Shown here piece by piece: positions 28,217 through 36,579 of a stretch of 64,000 nucleotides of DNA. Origin of the DNA: Allokutzneria sp. A3M-2-11 16 (GTDB taxonomy: Bacteria; Actinomycetota; Actinomycetes; Mycobacteriales; Pseudonocardiaceae); contig NZ_JANAVO010000009.1 in assembly GCF_024213555.1 (NCBI RefSeq), positions 62,001 to 126,000 on the forward strand, written 5' to 3'. The position numbers and the translations under genes are program-made. Positions within the stretch are counted from its first letter, which is position 1. Every line of letters starts with the position of its first letter. A model generated the notes under the pieces. That model was not told the DNA's origin and ran no database searches. It saw only the letters and a list, made by a program, of their open reading frames with translations.

Positions 28217-29023
28217 CTAGCCCGGAAAGTCGGCCTGGGCCGCGTAGGCGCGGAAGGGCTTGGGGGCGCGGCCGGTCACCCCGCGGACGACGTCGGTGGG
28301 CGTGTCGTCGCCCCGGGCCCGCAGCGCCGCGAAGCCGGGCAGGTCGGCCAGCGCCTGCTCGCGCGGCACGCCGAAGCCGGTCATCGCGGCGACGTAGTCC
28401 TCATCCTCCCCGCGGAAGCGGATCTCCCGGCCGGTCGCCGCGCCGATCAGCGCGAGCGCCTCGGGGAAGGACAGCGCCTCCGGGCCGGTCACGTCGTAGC
28501 TCTTCCCGGCGTGACCGTCGTGGAGCAGCGCGGTGGCCGCGACCGCCGCGATGTCGTCGGCGTCCACGAACGCCTGCCGCAGGTCACCGACCGGCACCGC
28601 CAGCTCCCCCGCCGCGATCGCCCCGGCGAAGACGCCCTCGTCGAAGTTCTGGTTGAACCAGTCGGGCCGCACGATGGTCCACTCCGCGCCGGACTCGCGG
28701 ACGGTGCGCTCGGCGGCCATCAGCCGCTCGTCGCCCATGACCTCGATCGCCATGCTGGACAACAACACCAGCCGCCGCACACCGCCGTCGACGGCGCACC
28801 GGACGAACTCCGGGTCCACGGGCAGCTCGTGCGGGGCCATCAGGTACATCGCGCCCGCGCCTGCGACCGCGGGCTCCCACGTGTCCTGGTCGGCCCAGTC
28901 GAACCGCACCTCCCCAGAGCGCGAGGCCGCCCGCACCGGCCGTCCCGCCTCGCGCAGCAGCGCCGCCACCCTCCGCCCCGTCGACCCGGTCGCACCGAGC
29001 ACAAGAGTCTCTTTCTCGCTCAT
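28217..29023 (-). CDS. NAD(P)-binding NmrA-like protein
   Basis: A 268-residue atypical short-chain dehydrogenase fold: GATGSTGR at residues 10-17 binds the dinucleotide, and LLSSMAIEVMG matches the NmrA/SDR_a5 core. The YxxxK pair of classical SDRs is absent, so it may be a redox sensor or quinone/NAD(P)-dependent enzyme rather than a typical dehydrogenase. Divergent from the MFS gene, with operators in the gap. Confidence 0.85.
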   Translation of the reverse strand: MSEKETLVLGATGSTGRRVAALLREAGRPVRAASRSGEVRFDWADQDTWEPAVAGAGAMYLMAPHELPVDPEFVRCAVDGGVRRLVLLSSMAIEVMGDERLMAAERTVRESGAEWTIVRPDWFNQNFDEGVFAGAIAAGELAVPVGDLRQAFVDADDIAAVAATALLHDGHAGKSYDVTGPEALSFPEALALIGAATGREIRFRGEDEDYVAAMTGFGVPREQALADLPGFAALRARGDDTPTDVVRGVTGRAPKPFRAYAAQADFPG

Positions 29024-29088
29024 GGCCCCGACTGAAGCACGACCCCCTGACAGTGACGATGCGCACCGGTCGACGGCTTGAGCCTCGA

Positions 29089-29125
29089 GGTGAACAAGCG
29101 TTTACTGGGTGAACAGTTGTTCACC
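29089..29125. promoter_or_regulatory. operator pair upstream of MFS-TetR operon
   Basis: Perfect palindrome GGTGAACA-GT-TGTTCACC (29108-29125) preceded by a second half-match GGTGAACA (29089-29096) followed by GTTTAC, one helical-turn pair (19 bp) away. It ends 14 bp before the MFS start, overlapping the likely transcript start; the TetR encoded downstream is the obvious ligand. Confidence 0.7.
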
Positions 29126-29139
29126 TCCGGAGGAGGCCC

Positions 29140-30549
29140 ATGCCGACCGCCCGCCGTCCGCGCCTGATCCTGACCGCGCTCGCCTCCTGCGGAGTGCTCA
29201 TGGCGGTGACGCAGACGATCGTCATCCCCCTGCTCCCCAGGCTGCCCGCGCTCACCGGTGGCACGCCGACCGATGTGAGCTGGCTGCTCACCGTGACGCT
29301 GCTGACGGGTGCGGTCTTCACGCCGCTCCTCGGTCGCGCCGGGGACATGTACGGCAAACGACGTGTGCTGCTGCTGGCGCTGGGGTCCATGACCATCGGC
29401 TCGGTGCTGTGCGCGGTCAGCTCCAGCCTCACGGTGCTCATCGTGGGGCGCGGCTTACAAGGCACCGCGCTCGCGGTGGTGCCGCTCGGGGTCAGCATGC
29501 TGCGCGACGAACTGCCACGGGAGCGCGTGGTCGCGGCGATCGCCATGATGAGCGCGACGCTCGGAATCGGTGCGGCGTTCGGGATTCCCTTGGCCACTCT
29601 GGTCGTAGAGCACGCTGACTGGCACACGCTGTTCTGGCTCTGCGTCGTGCTCGGCGTGGTGGCTCTGACCGCCGTTGTGCTCGTTGTCCCGGAGTCACCA
29701 ATACGCACCAACGGCCGCTTCGACCTCGTGGGCGCGTTGGGGCTGAGCGCGTTCCTGGGGTGCTTGTTGGTCCCGGTGTCCAAGGGCAGCGCGTGGGGAT
29801 GGGGATCGCCCACGACCCTCGGGTTCCTCGCCGCGGCGGTGCTCATCCTGCCGTTGTGGACAGTCCACCAGCTGCGCGCGAGAACGCCCATGGTTGACCT
29901 CAGGGTCTCCGCGCGCCCCGCGGTGCTGTTCACCAACCTCGCCGCGTTGCTGGTCGGTTTCTCCTTCTACGCCAACACACTTGCCACGGCCCAGCTCGTG
30001 CAGGAACCGGTCTCCACCGGCTACGGCCTCGGCGCGTCGATCGTGGTGAGCGGACTGTGCCTGTTGCCGAGCGGCTTCGCGATGATGCTGCTGTCGCCGG
30101 TCTCCGCGCGCGTGTCCGCGGCGCGCGGCCCCCGTTTCACCCTCTTGGTCGCCACGGGCGTGATGGCCACCGGCTACGCGGTCCGGCTGTTCACCAGCGA
30201 GAGCCTGATCGCGATCGTCATCGGCGCGACGGTGGTGGCCGCCGGGACGGCGATGGCGTACTCGGCCCTGCCCGCGCTGATCATGCATGCTGTCCCGGTG
30301 ACGGAGACCGCCGCCGCCAATGGGCTCAACACACTCATGCGCTCCATCGGTCAGGCCATGTGCAGCGCCGTGGTGGCCACCGTGCTCGCGTCCTTGGTGA
30401 CGGTCCACGGTCCCACGCTGAGCGCCTACCTCACGGTGTTCGTGGTCGCGGGGGCGAGCGCACTGGTGGCGCTCGGGCTCACACTGCTGATCCCGGCTCC
30501 GCGCCCGGCGCAGGTGGAGGACCGCGTACTGGTGGGTGCTGCGGCATGA
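29140..30549 (+). CDS. MFS transporter, DHA2 (14-TM) drug-export type
   Basis: A 469-residue multidrug-type exporter with about 14 hydrophobic segments. The loop 2-3 motif A is clear (GRAGDMYGKRRVL), and motif C-like glycines occur in TM5. GGAGGAGG precedes the ATG. Its stop overlaps the TetR start (ATGA), forming a self-regulated efflux operon whose operator lies just upstream. Substrates are unknown. Confidence 0.9.
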   Translation: MPTARRPRLILTALASCGVLMAVTQTIVIPLLPRLPALTGGTPTDVSWLLTVTLLTGAVFTPLLGRAGDMYGKRRVLLLALGSMTIGSVLCAVSSSLTVLIVGRGLQGTALAVVPLGVSMLRDELPRERVVAAIAMMSATLGIGAAFGIPLATLVVEHADWHTLFWLCVVLGVVALTAVVLVVPESPIRTNGRFDLVGALGLSAFLGCLLVPVSKGSAWGWGSPTTLGFLAAAVLILPLWTVHQLRARTPMVDLRVSARPAVLFTNLAALLVGFSFYANTLATAQLVQEPVSTGYGLGASIVVSGLCLLPSGFAMMLLSPVSARVSAARGPRFTLLVATGVMATGYAVRLFTSESLIAIVIGATVVAAGTAMAYSALPALIMHAVPVTETAAANGLNTLMRSIGQAMCSAVVATVLASLVTVHGPTLSAYLTVFVVAGASALVALGLTLLIPAPRPAQVEDRVLVGAAA

Positions 30550-31088
30550 CGGACAGCGGTCGCCAAGCCATTCTGCTCGCCGCGCGCCGTGCGTTCGCGC
30601 GTCACCCCTACGCGGCCGTGACGCTGCGGGGCATCGCCGCCGACGCCGGTGTGAGCGCGTCGCTGATCGTGAAGCACTTCGGTGGCAAGGAGTCCCTGTT
30701 CGACGAGGTCGCCGACTTCACCGGTGCGGCGGCCGCGTTGCTGGACGCGCCGAACGAAGAGCTAGGGCGGTGCGCCGTGCGCGCGCTCGTCCAGTACCGC
30801 CAGGAGAACAACGCGGACTTGTTGCTGCGCGTGGTGTTCGCGGTGGGCAGCGGCGACGAACGAGCCATGTTGCGCGAACGCTTCCGCACGCAGGTCGTAC
30901 GCCAGGTCGCCGCCCGGCTCACCGGTGAGGACGTGCCGTTGCGCGCGGAGCTGTTCGTCGCACAGCTGATCGGGCTCGGCGCGGCGCTCGCCATCGACCG
31001 TGAAGGACCCGCCGCGACCGCCGACGCCGAGCGGATCGCCGATCTCTACGCGCCCGCGCTCCAGTCGCTGGTCAGCCCGAGCGGGTGA
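30546..31088 (+). CDS. TetR/AcrR family regulator of the MFS operon
   Basis: A 180-residue regulator with HTH VTLRGIAADAGVSASLIVKHFGGKESLFDE near residues 26-55. It is coupled to the exporter gene by ATGA and is likely to bind the GGTGAACA/TGTTCACC sites at 29089-29125, an autoregulated efflux switch. Its 3' end overlaps the convergent TetR gene by 17 bp. Confidence 0.87.
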   Translation: MTDSGRQAILLAARRAFARHPYAAVTLRGIAADAGVSASLIVKHFGGKESLFDEVADFTGAAAALLDAPNEELGRCAVRALVQYRQENNADLLLRVVFAVGSGDERAMLRERFRTQVVRQVAARLTGEDVPLRAELFVAQLIGLGAALAIDREGPAATADAERIADLYAPALQSLVSPSG

Positions 31089-31722
31089 GGAGCCCGACCA
31101 GCTGGTTGCACAGGCCCTCGCGCAGGGCAAAGACGAAGTGCTCCGGCGAGGTCGGCGAGCCCATCTCCGCCAGCACCTGCGCCACCGCCTCGGTCGGCCG
31201 CGCGTAGGGCCACAGCCCGGCGACGATCACGAACACCGCGCCCGCGAAGTGCGCGGTCCCGGTCTCCCCCAGCGCCGGGAAATGCCGCCGCACCATGGCG
31301 GCCAGCCGGTCGGCGTTACGAGAGGCGTTGCGCTTGAACACGCGCGCGTACTCCACGGTGATGTTGCGTTCGAGCACCCCGGCCATCGAGCTGATCAGCT
31401 CGCACAGCAGCGCGTGCCGCGCGAGCGAGAGCGCGACCGCCGTCGCCACCGCTTCGGGGTGCGGCTTCTCCCGCTCCAGCACCGGTTCCAGCTCGTCCAG
31501 CCACGTGATCCACAGGCGGTCGAGGAGCTCCAGGAAGACCGCTTCCCGACTGTCGAAGTAGCGCAGCACGTTCGACTTCGCCAGCCCGACCCGGTCGCTC
31601 AGCTCGCGCAGGCTGATCTCGGCCAGCGGGCGCTCGGCGAGCATCTCCGCCGCCGTGTCCAGAATCGCTTCGCGCCGCTGTTTCACCTGCTCAGGGCGTC
31701 TCGCGCGCTGGAAGTCGACCAC
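31072..31722 (-). CDS. TetR/AcrR family regulator
   Basis: A 216-residue regulator, HTH ISLRELSDRVGLAKSNVLRYFDSREAVFLE near residues 36-65. GTG 31722 abuts a GGAG with no spacing, so the start may be used on a short or leaderless transcript. It is divergent from the serine hydrolase across 64 bp that hold two tandem dyads; it probably represses that gene and itself. Confidence 0.87.
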   Translation of the reverse strand: MVDFQRARRPEQVKQRREAILDTAAEMLAERPLAEISLRELSDRVGLAKSNVLRYFDSREAVFLELLDRLWITWLDELEPVLEREKPHPEAVATAVALSLARHALLCELISSMAGVLERNITVEYARVFKRNASRNADRLAAMVRRHFPALGETGTAHFAGAVFVIVAGLWPYARPTEAVAQVLAEMGSPTSPEHFVFALREGLCNQLVGLLTRSG

Positions 31723-31736
31723 CTCCGAAGGGTATC

Positions 31737-31770
31737 AGACCGCCGGTCTCTTGATAACAGACCAGTGGTC
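31737..31770. promoter_or_regulatory. two tandem dyads between TetR and serine hydrolase
   Basis: AGACCGCCGGTCT (31737-31749) and GACCAGTGGTC (31760-31770), both within the repeated frame CAGACC-N3-GGTC. They are two binding sites about two helical turns apart, suited to a pair of TetR dimers. Confidence 0.65.
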
Positions 31771-31786
31771 CGATAACCTCGGAGGC

Positions 31787-32929
31787 GTGACGACGCGTGT
31801 GAATGGATCAGTTGCCCATGGCTACGAGAACGTGCGTGAGGCATTCGCGGCCGCACAGGCGCACGATGAGGGCCAGGCACAGCTCGCCGTCTACCGGCAC
31901 GGTGAACTCGTCGTGGATCTGTGGACCGGCGAGGAGAACCGGATCGGCATCCTCATGTCGTGCACCAAGGGCATCGTCGCGACGTGCGCGCAGATGCTGG
32001 TCGAACGGGGACTGCTTGACGTGGACGAGCCCGTCACGCGCTACTGGCCGGAGTTCACGGCCAAGGCGGTCACCGTGCGACACCTGCTCACGCACACCGC
32101 GGGCCTACCGTCCTTCCCGAAGGAGTCGGGGCTCGTCGCGGCCGACGCGTTGGACTGGGAAACGTGCATCAAGGCGTTGGGCGCGGCCATGCCTGCGTGG
32201 GAACCCGGCAGTGCCTGCGCCTACCATGCGATGTCCTACGGCTACCTCGTCGGTGAAGTCGTGCGACGCGTCGCAGGCCGCTCCGTGGGCGAGTTCTTCC
32301 GCACGGAGGTGGGCGAACCGCTCGAACTGGACCTGTGGATCGGCCTGCCCGAAGAGCAGGAGCATCGCGTGGTCCCGCAGTTCTCCACCGCGCCGGACCT
32401 CGAAATCCCCTCTTTGAAGCTCAGCACTCGGGCCGTGCGCTCCCTTATAAGGGGATACGCGTTCGCCGGGGAGTGCGTGCCGCTGCTGAACACCCGCGAG
32501 GGCCGCGCGGCCGAGATCCCCTCGATGAACGCCGTAGGCGACGCGCACTCGCTCGCGCGCATGTACGCGGCCACCATCGGTGAGGTCGACGGAGTGCGCC
32601 TGCTGAGCGAGGAGTCTGCGCGGCGGGCGCGGACCCCACAGACGGACTCGCTGTCCGCGCCCGCGCCGCTCAACCTGATGCGCATGCCGTTCCCGCAGCG
32701 GTTCGGGCTCGGTTATGAGCTGGCCCGGCCCGGTGAGCCGATGCTGGGCAGCACCTCTTTCGGCCACTCCGGCGCGGGCGGTCGGCTCGCCTTCGCCGAT
32801 CCGGAGAGCGGGCATGCGGTGGGCTACACGTGCTCCAACATGACGTGGAACCCGATGGCGGGCGCGGACCCCCGGTGGCTGCCGTGGACCGCCGCGCTCA
32901 CGCAGGTCAGAACTCCAGAGAATCTATAG
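31787..32929 (+). CDS. serine hydrolase, beta-lactamase-fold esterase
   Basis: A 380-residue cytosolic protein of the class C beta-lactamase/EstB family. The nucleophile motif is SCTK (LMSCTKGIVAT), the second is YHAMSYG, and a GHSGAGG block ends the active site, so in contrast to the 25780 protein the catalytic set is complete. There is no signal peptide; esterase or amidase activity on small molecules is most likely. GTG 31787 is only 1 nt from GGAGG, so GTG 31799 is a fair alternative. Likely under the divergent TetR. Confidence 0.85.
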   Translation: MTTRVNGSVAHGYENVREAFAAAQAHDEGQAQLAVYRHGELVVDLWTGEENRIGILMSCTKGIVATCAQMLVERGLLDVDEPVTRYWPEFTAKAVTVRHLLTHTAGLPSFPKESGLVAADALDWETCIKALGAAMPAWEPGSACAYHAMSYGYLVGEVVRRVAGRSVGEFFRTEVGEPLELDLWIGLPEEQEHRVVPQFSTAPDLEIPSLKLSTRAVRSLIRGYAFAGECVPLLNTREGRAAEIPSMNAVGDAHSLARMYAATIGEVDGVRLLSEESARRARTPQTDSLSAPAPLNLMRMPFPQRFGLGYELARPGEPMLGSTSFGHSGAGGRLAFADPESGHAVGYTCSNMTWNPMAGADPRWLPWTAALTQVRTPENL

Positions 32930-32984
32930 GTCGACCGCGAATCCTGACTCCGACCTGATCCCTGATCAGGGAACGGAGAAGGAA

Positions 32985-34592
32985 ATGAACCCTGCGATCA
33001 CCAAAACCTTGGTGGGGGCCGTCGTGACGACGGTCCTCACCCTTTTCGCGCCACCAGCGAACGGGGAACCTTTACGGGACCTCGTCGAACTGTGGCCGCA
33101 CGACGTCGCCAAGATGGCGTCGTTGCCCTGTGTCGCCGGCGGTCCCAGTGCGAGGGACACCGAGACCGCCCGCGACCTGAACCCGCGCCTGTCCACCAAG
33201 ATGCGGGGGCATTTGAACGCCTACAACATGTCCTGCGCCCGTGCGGTGGTCCAGACGGTGGTGGACCGCGGTTACAACGAAAAGGCCGCCGCCATCGCCA
33301 TTTCCACGATCATCGTGGAGACGAGCATGGCCAACCTCGACCACGGCGACCGCGACTCGGTCGGGCTCTACCAGCAGCGGGCTTCCTGGGGGAGCTTCCC
33401 CCAACGGACCGATCCGGTGTGGGCGACGAGCAAGTTCCTCGCCGTCATGGACGACTTCTACCCCAACGAGTCGTGGAACACCGCATCGATCGGCGACGTC
33501 GCCGCCGATGTCCAGCGGCCTGCGGCGCAGTACCGGCACCGCTACGCGGTCGAGGCGAACGACGCCGTGATCATCGCCGGAGCCCTGTTCGCGCGTCCGC
33601 TCCCGCCGTCTGCGACGGTGAAGGTCGCTCGGCATGTCGCTGACATCGATGGTGATGGGAAGCCGGATGTGTTGGGGCTCAACACCGGTAGTCGGGAGAG
33701 TTTGTGGTTTGTGCCGAACACCAGTACTCCGGGGAGTTTGTCGCGGGGGCTGAGTGTGCATGTCAGTGATGGGTGGCAGGGGGTGTTTGAGCATCATCTG
33801 GCTGATTGGGATGGTGACGGGAAGCTCGACATCCTGGGCCGGTCGGGGGATGACCTGTTGGTGTGGCTGAACACCAGCATCCCGGGGAAGCCGTCGTTTG
33901 GGCGGTTTGTGCACCTGAGCGCGGGGTGGAATGCGTTGGAGCGGTTGGTGTTCGCGGACTTCACCGGGGACGGGTTCGTCGATGTCGGGGGCTGGAACAC
34001 CGGCAGTCGTGACCAGTTCTGGGTGGTGCCGAACAACTCCCGTCCGGGGGTCCCGGGTCGGGGGCCGAGTATCCATGTCAGCAACGGCTGGCACACCATC
34101 GACACCTACCTGGTGGCCGATTACGACGGTGACGGGAAGGCCGATCTGCTGGGTCGGGGCGGGGATGACCTGGTCGCCTGGCGCAACACCGGTAGTGGTG
34201 GTCGTCCGTCGTTCGCGCCGTTGTCGCGTCTGGGGTCGGGGTGGAACGCCATCGGTGTCCTGGTAGTGGCGGATTTCACCGGGGACGGCAAACCCGATAT
34301 CGGCGGGTTCGACCGGGCCACGGGTCACCATTTCTGGGTCACCCCCAACACCAGCACACCAGGGAACCTCACCCGCGGCGGGAGCTATCACGTCTCCGAC
34401 GGGTGGTCGAACGTCTCCGGGCACCTGTTGGGTGATTGGGACGGGGACGGCAAGACCGACATCCTCGGCCGCGCCGGAGACGCCCTGCTCGCGTGGCGCA
34501 ACACCAGCGCCGACGGGCGGACCAGCCTCGCCCCGTACACCCACTTCGGTACCGGGTGGGCCACGCTTGGCACATTCCTGACCAAGCACTGA
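32985..34592 (+). CDS. secreted protein with lysozyme-like N-domain and six VCBS/FG-GAP repeats
   Basis: A 535-residue exported protein with a signal peptide over ~27 residues. Residues ~35-205 resemble the small actinobacterial domain with VGLYQQRASWG and WATSKFL motifs seen in cell-wall hydrolase-like proteins. Then come six ~55-residue repeats, each with a calcium-binding-like loop (DIDGDGKPDVLG, DWDGDGKLDILG, DFTGDGFVDVGG and so on), probably a small beta-propeller. AGAAGG precedes the ATG. Codon choice in the repeats (many T/G-ending codons, 33630-34330) differs from the N-domain. A cell-surface or wall role is likely. Confidence 0.78.
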   Translation: MNPAITKTLVGAVVTTVLTLFAPPANGEPLRDLVELWPHDVAKMASLPCVAGGPSARDTETARDLNPRLSTKMRGHLNAYNMSCARAVVQTVVDRGYNEKAAAIAISTIIVETSMANLDHGDRDSVGLYQQRASWGSFPQRTDPVWATSKFLAVMDDFYPNESWNTASIGDVAADVQRPAAQYRHRYAVEANDAVIIAGALFARPLPPSATVKVARHVADIDGDGKPDVLGLNTGSRESLWFVPNTSTPGSLSRGLSVHVSDGWQGVFEHHLADWDGDGKLDILGRSGDDLLVWLNTSIPGKPSFGRFVHLSAGWNALERLVFADFTGDGFVDVGGWNTGSRDQFWVVPNNSRPGVPGRGPSIHVSNGWHTIDTYLVADYDGDGKADLLGRGGDDLVAWRNTGSGGRPSFAPLSRLGSGWNAIGVLVVADFTGDGKPDIGGFDRATGHHFWVTPNTSTPGNLTRGGSYHVSDGWSNVSGHLLGDWDGDGKTDILGRAGDALLAWRNTSADGRTSLAPYTHFGTGWATLGTFLTKH

Positions 34593-34600
34593 CGGTGAAG

Positions 34601-34629
34601 CCCTCTGAGCGCGATCCGCGCTCAGAGGG
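34601..34629 (+). terminator. hairpin after the repeat protein gene
   Basis: Perfect 12-bp stem CCCTCTGAGCGC (34601-34612) / GCGCTCAGAGGG (34618-34629) with a 5-nt loop GATCC, 9 nt after the stop. No T-run follows. Confidence 0.65.
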
Positions 34630-34688
34630 TCCCGTGAGGGTGGTCTCGCCGGTTTTCGGGGGCGCGGCCGATCCGCGCCCCGCACGAT

Positions 34689-35528
34689 GTGCAGGTGAAG
34701 ATCGTTTTGTGGACCGGGCTCGTCGTGCTGGTGCTGGGGACGGCCGTTCCCGCGCGGGCGGCCGAACAGCTGGAGTACGTGGCGCTGGGTGACTCGGCGG
34801 CGGCCGGGCCGTGGATCCCGCTCCAGGTCGACGCGGCGTGCAGGCGGTCCGACCACAACTACCCCGCGATCGCGGCGAAGACCCTCGGCGCGCGGTTGAC
34901 CGACGTCACCTGTTCCGGCGCGGTCACGGCCGATCTGACCAGTCCGAGCAAGAACGCCCCCGCTCCGCAGCTGGACGCGCTCTCGGCGACGACCGGGCTC
35001 GTGTCGGTGACGATCGGGGCGAACGACTCCGGGCTCTTCGACCGGGCGCTGTCGTGCGTCAACGCGTTGCCGGAGCCGGTCGGGGTGTCGTGCTCGGACC
35101 GGATCAGGGCGGGCGGCACCGACCCGATCGCCGCCTCGGTCGACGCGTGGGGGCCGGTGTTCGGCGCCGCGCTCGACGAGATCCGGCGCCGGGCGCCCAA
35201 GGCCAAGGTCCTGGTGACCGGCTACGGGACCTACCTCCGGCCCGGCGGTTGCCATCCCGTCCAGCCGGTGTGGGCGCGCGATGCCGACTACCTGCAAAGC
35301 ACCATGGACAGGATCAGCTCCACGGCGCGGGAGCTGGCGGGCGCCCGCGGCATGCGCTTCGTGGACTTCGCCGCGGTGTCGGTCGGGCACGACATCTGCG
35401 CCGCGCCGTGGGACCGGTACCTCGAAGGTCTGATCCCGGTGAACGTCGCGGCCCCGTTGCACCCCAACGCCAAGGGCATGGCCGCCTTCGCCGCGGCCGT
35501 CGCCACCGCGGCGGCGGCAAATCGGTAG
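34689..35528 (+). CDS. secreted SGNH/GDSL hydrolase
   Basis: A 279-residue exported lipase/esterase. A signal peptide ends near PARAAEQ. Block I GDSAAAG gives the nucleophile Ser36; block III is GANDSG; the C-terminal HPNAKG supplies the His. Six cysteines suggest disulphides, as in Streptomyces SGNH lipases. GTG 34689 or GTG 34695 may be the start; neither has a clear ribosome site. Probable role: extracellular ester hydrolysis. Confidence 0.88.
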   Translation: MQVKIVLWTGLVVLVLGTAVPARAAEQLEYVALGDSAAAGPWIPLQVDAACRRSDHNYPAIAAKTLGARLTDVTCSGAVTADLTSPSKNAPAPQLDALSATTGLVSVTIGANDSGLFDRALSCVNALPEPVGVSCSDRIRAGGTDPIAASVDAWGPVFGAALDEIRRRAPKAKVLVTGYGTYLRPGGCHPVQPVWARDADYLQSTMDRISSTARELAGARGMRFVDFAAVSVGHDICAAPWDRYLEGLIPVNVAAPLHPNAKGMAAFAAAVATAAAANR

Positions 35529-35560
35529 TGCCACCCCGCGCCTGACCCAGCGTCCTTTTT

Positions 35561-35702
35561 CCGTTTCGTACTCTTGCCGGGATTTGGGAGCGCTCTCTTC
35601 CCCGTTATGAGTACGAAACGGGAGATCTCTAGGTTGCGGCCGCCTCACGTTGGGTCTGGGGGCGGGTGGGACGCATGGGCAGAGTGTACGTGGTGTGCGG
35701 GG
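35561..35702. repeat. dispersed palindromic repeat, copy 3
   Basis: Palindrome 35561-35622 (left arm lacks its first C) with GAGCGCTC at 35588-35595, then the conserved flank to 35702 containing GGGCGGGTGGGACGCATGGG and ending next to the stop of the convergent hydrolase gene. It separates two convergent genes. Confidence 0.83.
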
Positions 35703-36506
35703 CTAGTGCAGGCGGTCCTTGAGGAAGGCGAGGATCTCGTCGCGCGCCTGCACAGTGGGATGTCCTTGCGCATCAACGAGATGTGCGGTGACGACGCTGT
35801 GCGGAGTGCCGACGACCTCGCGGGCGAACGGGGGCGGATTGGTGTTCCCGGCGCTGTCCGGGAGGACGCGGCCGTCGAACGCATCACCGAGAAGTGCTTG
35901 GTAGGCGGCGAAGCGCTGCCCGGTGCACCAGCGGTCGTTTTCGAAGCGGTAAGCGAGAACCTTCAGGCCGTCGCGCGCGATGCGGTCACGGACCGCGCGC
36001 GCGTCCTCGTCGCTGATCTCAAGCCCGGCGGGGTCGTCCAACGGCAGTGACGGGTGGTTGACCACCGGAGCGATGACGGCGGGCTCCAACGTCATGGTGA
36101 GGGCGAAGTTTCCGGTGAAGCACAGCCCGATGGCGCCGACTCCCGGACCGCCGCATTCCTTGTGCGCCAAGCGTGCGAGACCCCGCAGCCACGCCGTGAC
36201 GGGGCTCGTGCCGCCTCCGGCGAACGCGCGGAACTCAGCGCTGACGCACGCGCGCTTGGCGATCTCCATGCCGCCGTCCGCCGTGGGGTAGGCGCCGTCG
36301 ACGCCGAAGAGCGAGGGGACGTGGACGGTGAAGCCCGCGTCGCGCACCCACCGCGCCAGCCGAAGGACATCGGGGCTGATGCCGGGCATCTCCGGCATCA
36401 GCACCACGGCCGGTCCGGAGCCCGCCACGTACACCGTCTTCACCACTCCGTCCACGTCCACGGCCCGATGGCTGAAGTCGGTGATCGGGTCGTCAAGGTT
36501 TCTCAT
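35703..36506 (-). CDS. dienelactone hydrolase family protein
   Basis: A 267-residue alpha/beta hydrolase. The catalytic Cys129 sits in GLCFTGNF; Glu39 in MPEMPG matches the family's activating Glu; the C-terminal His is in GHPTV. The start at ATG 36506 fits the domain; an upstream in-frame start would run into the divergent gene's leader. Divergent from the GlxA-type regulator, which may have controlled it before the frameshift. Confidence 0.85.
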   Translation of the reverse strand: MRNLDDPITDFSHRAVDVDGVVKTVYVAGSGPAVVLMPEMPGISPDVLRLARWVRDAGFTVHVPSLFGVDGAYPTADGGMEIAKRACVSAEFRAFAGGGTSPVTAWLRGLARLAHKECGGPGVGAIGLCFTGNFALTMTLEPAVIAPVVNHPSLPLDDPAGLEISDEDARAVRDRIARDGLKVLAYRFENDRWCTGQRFAAYQALLGDAFDGRVLPDSAGNTNPPPFAREVVGTPHSVVTAHLVDAQGHPTVQARDEILAFLKDRLH

Positions 36507-36579
36507 GCCGACAGCGTGGTCCGCGATGCGCGCGCGAGCCATGGGCGGGATCGCCGTATAGCAGGGTAATCTCGCCAAC

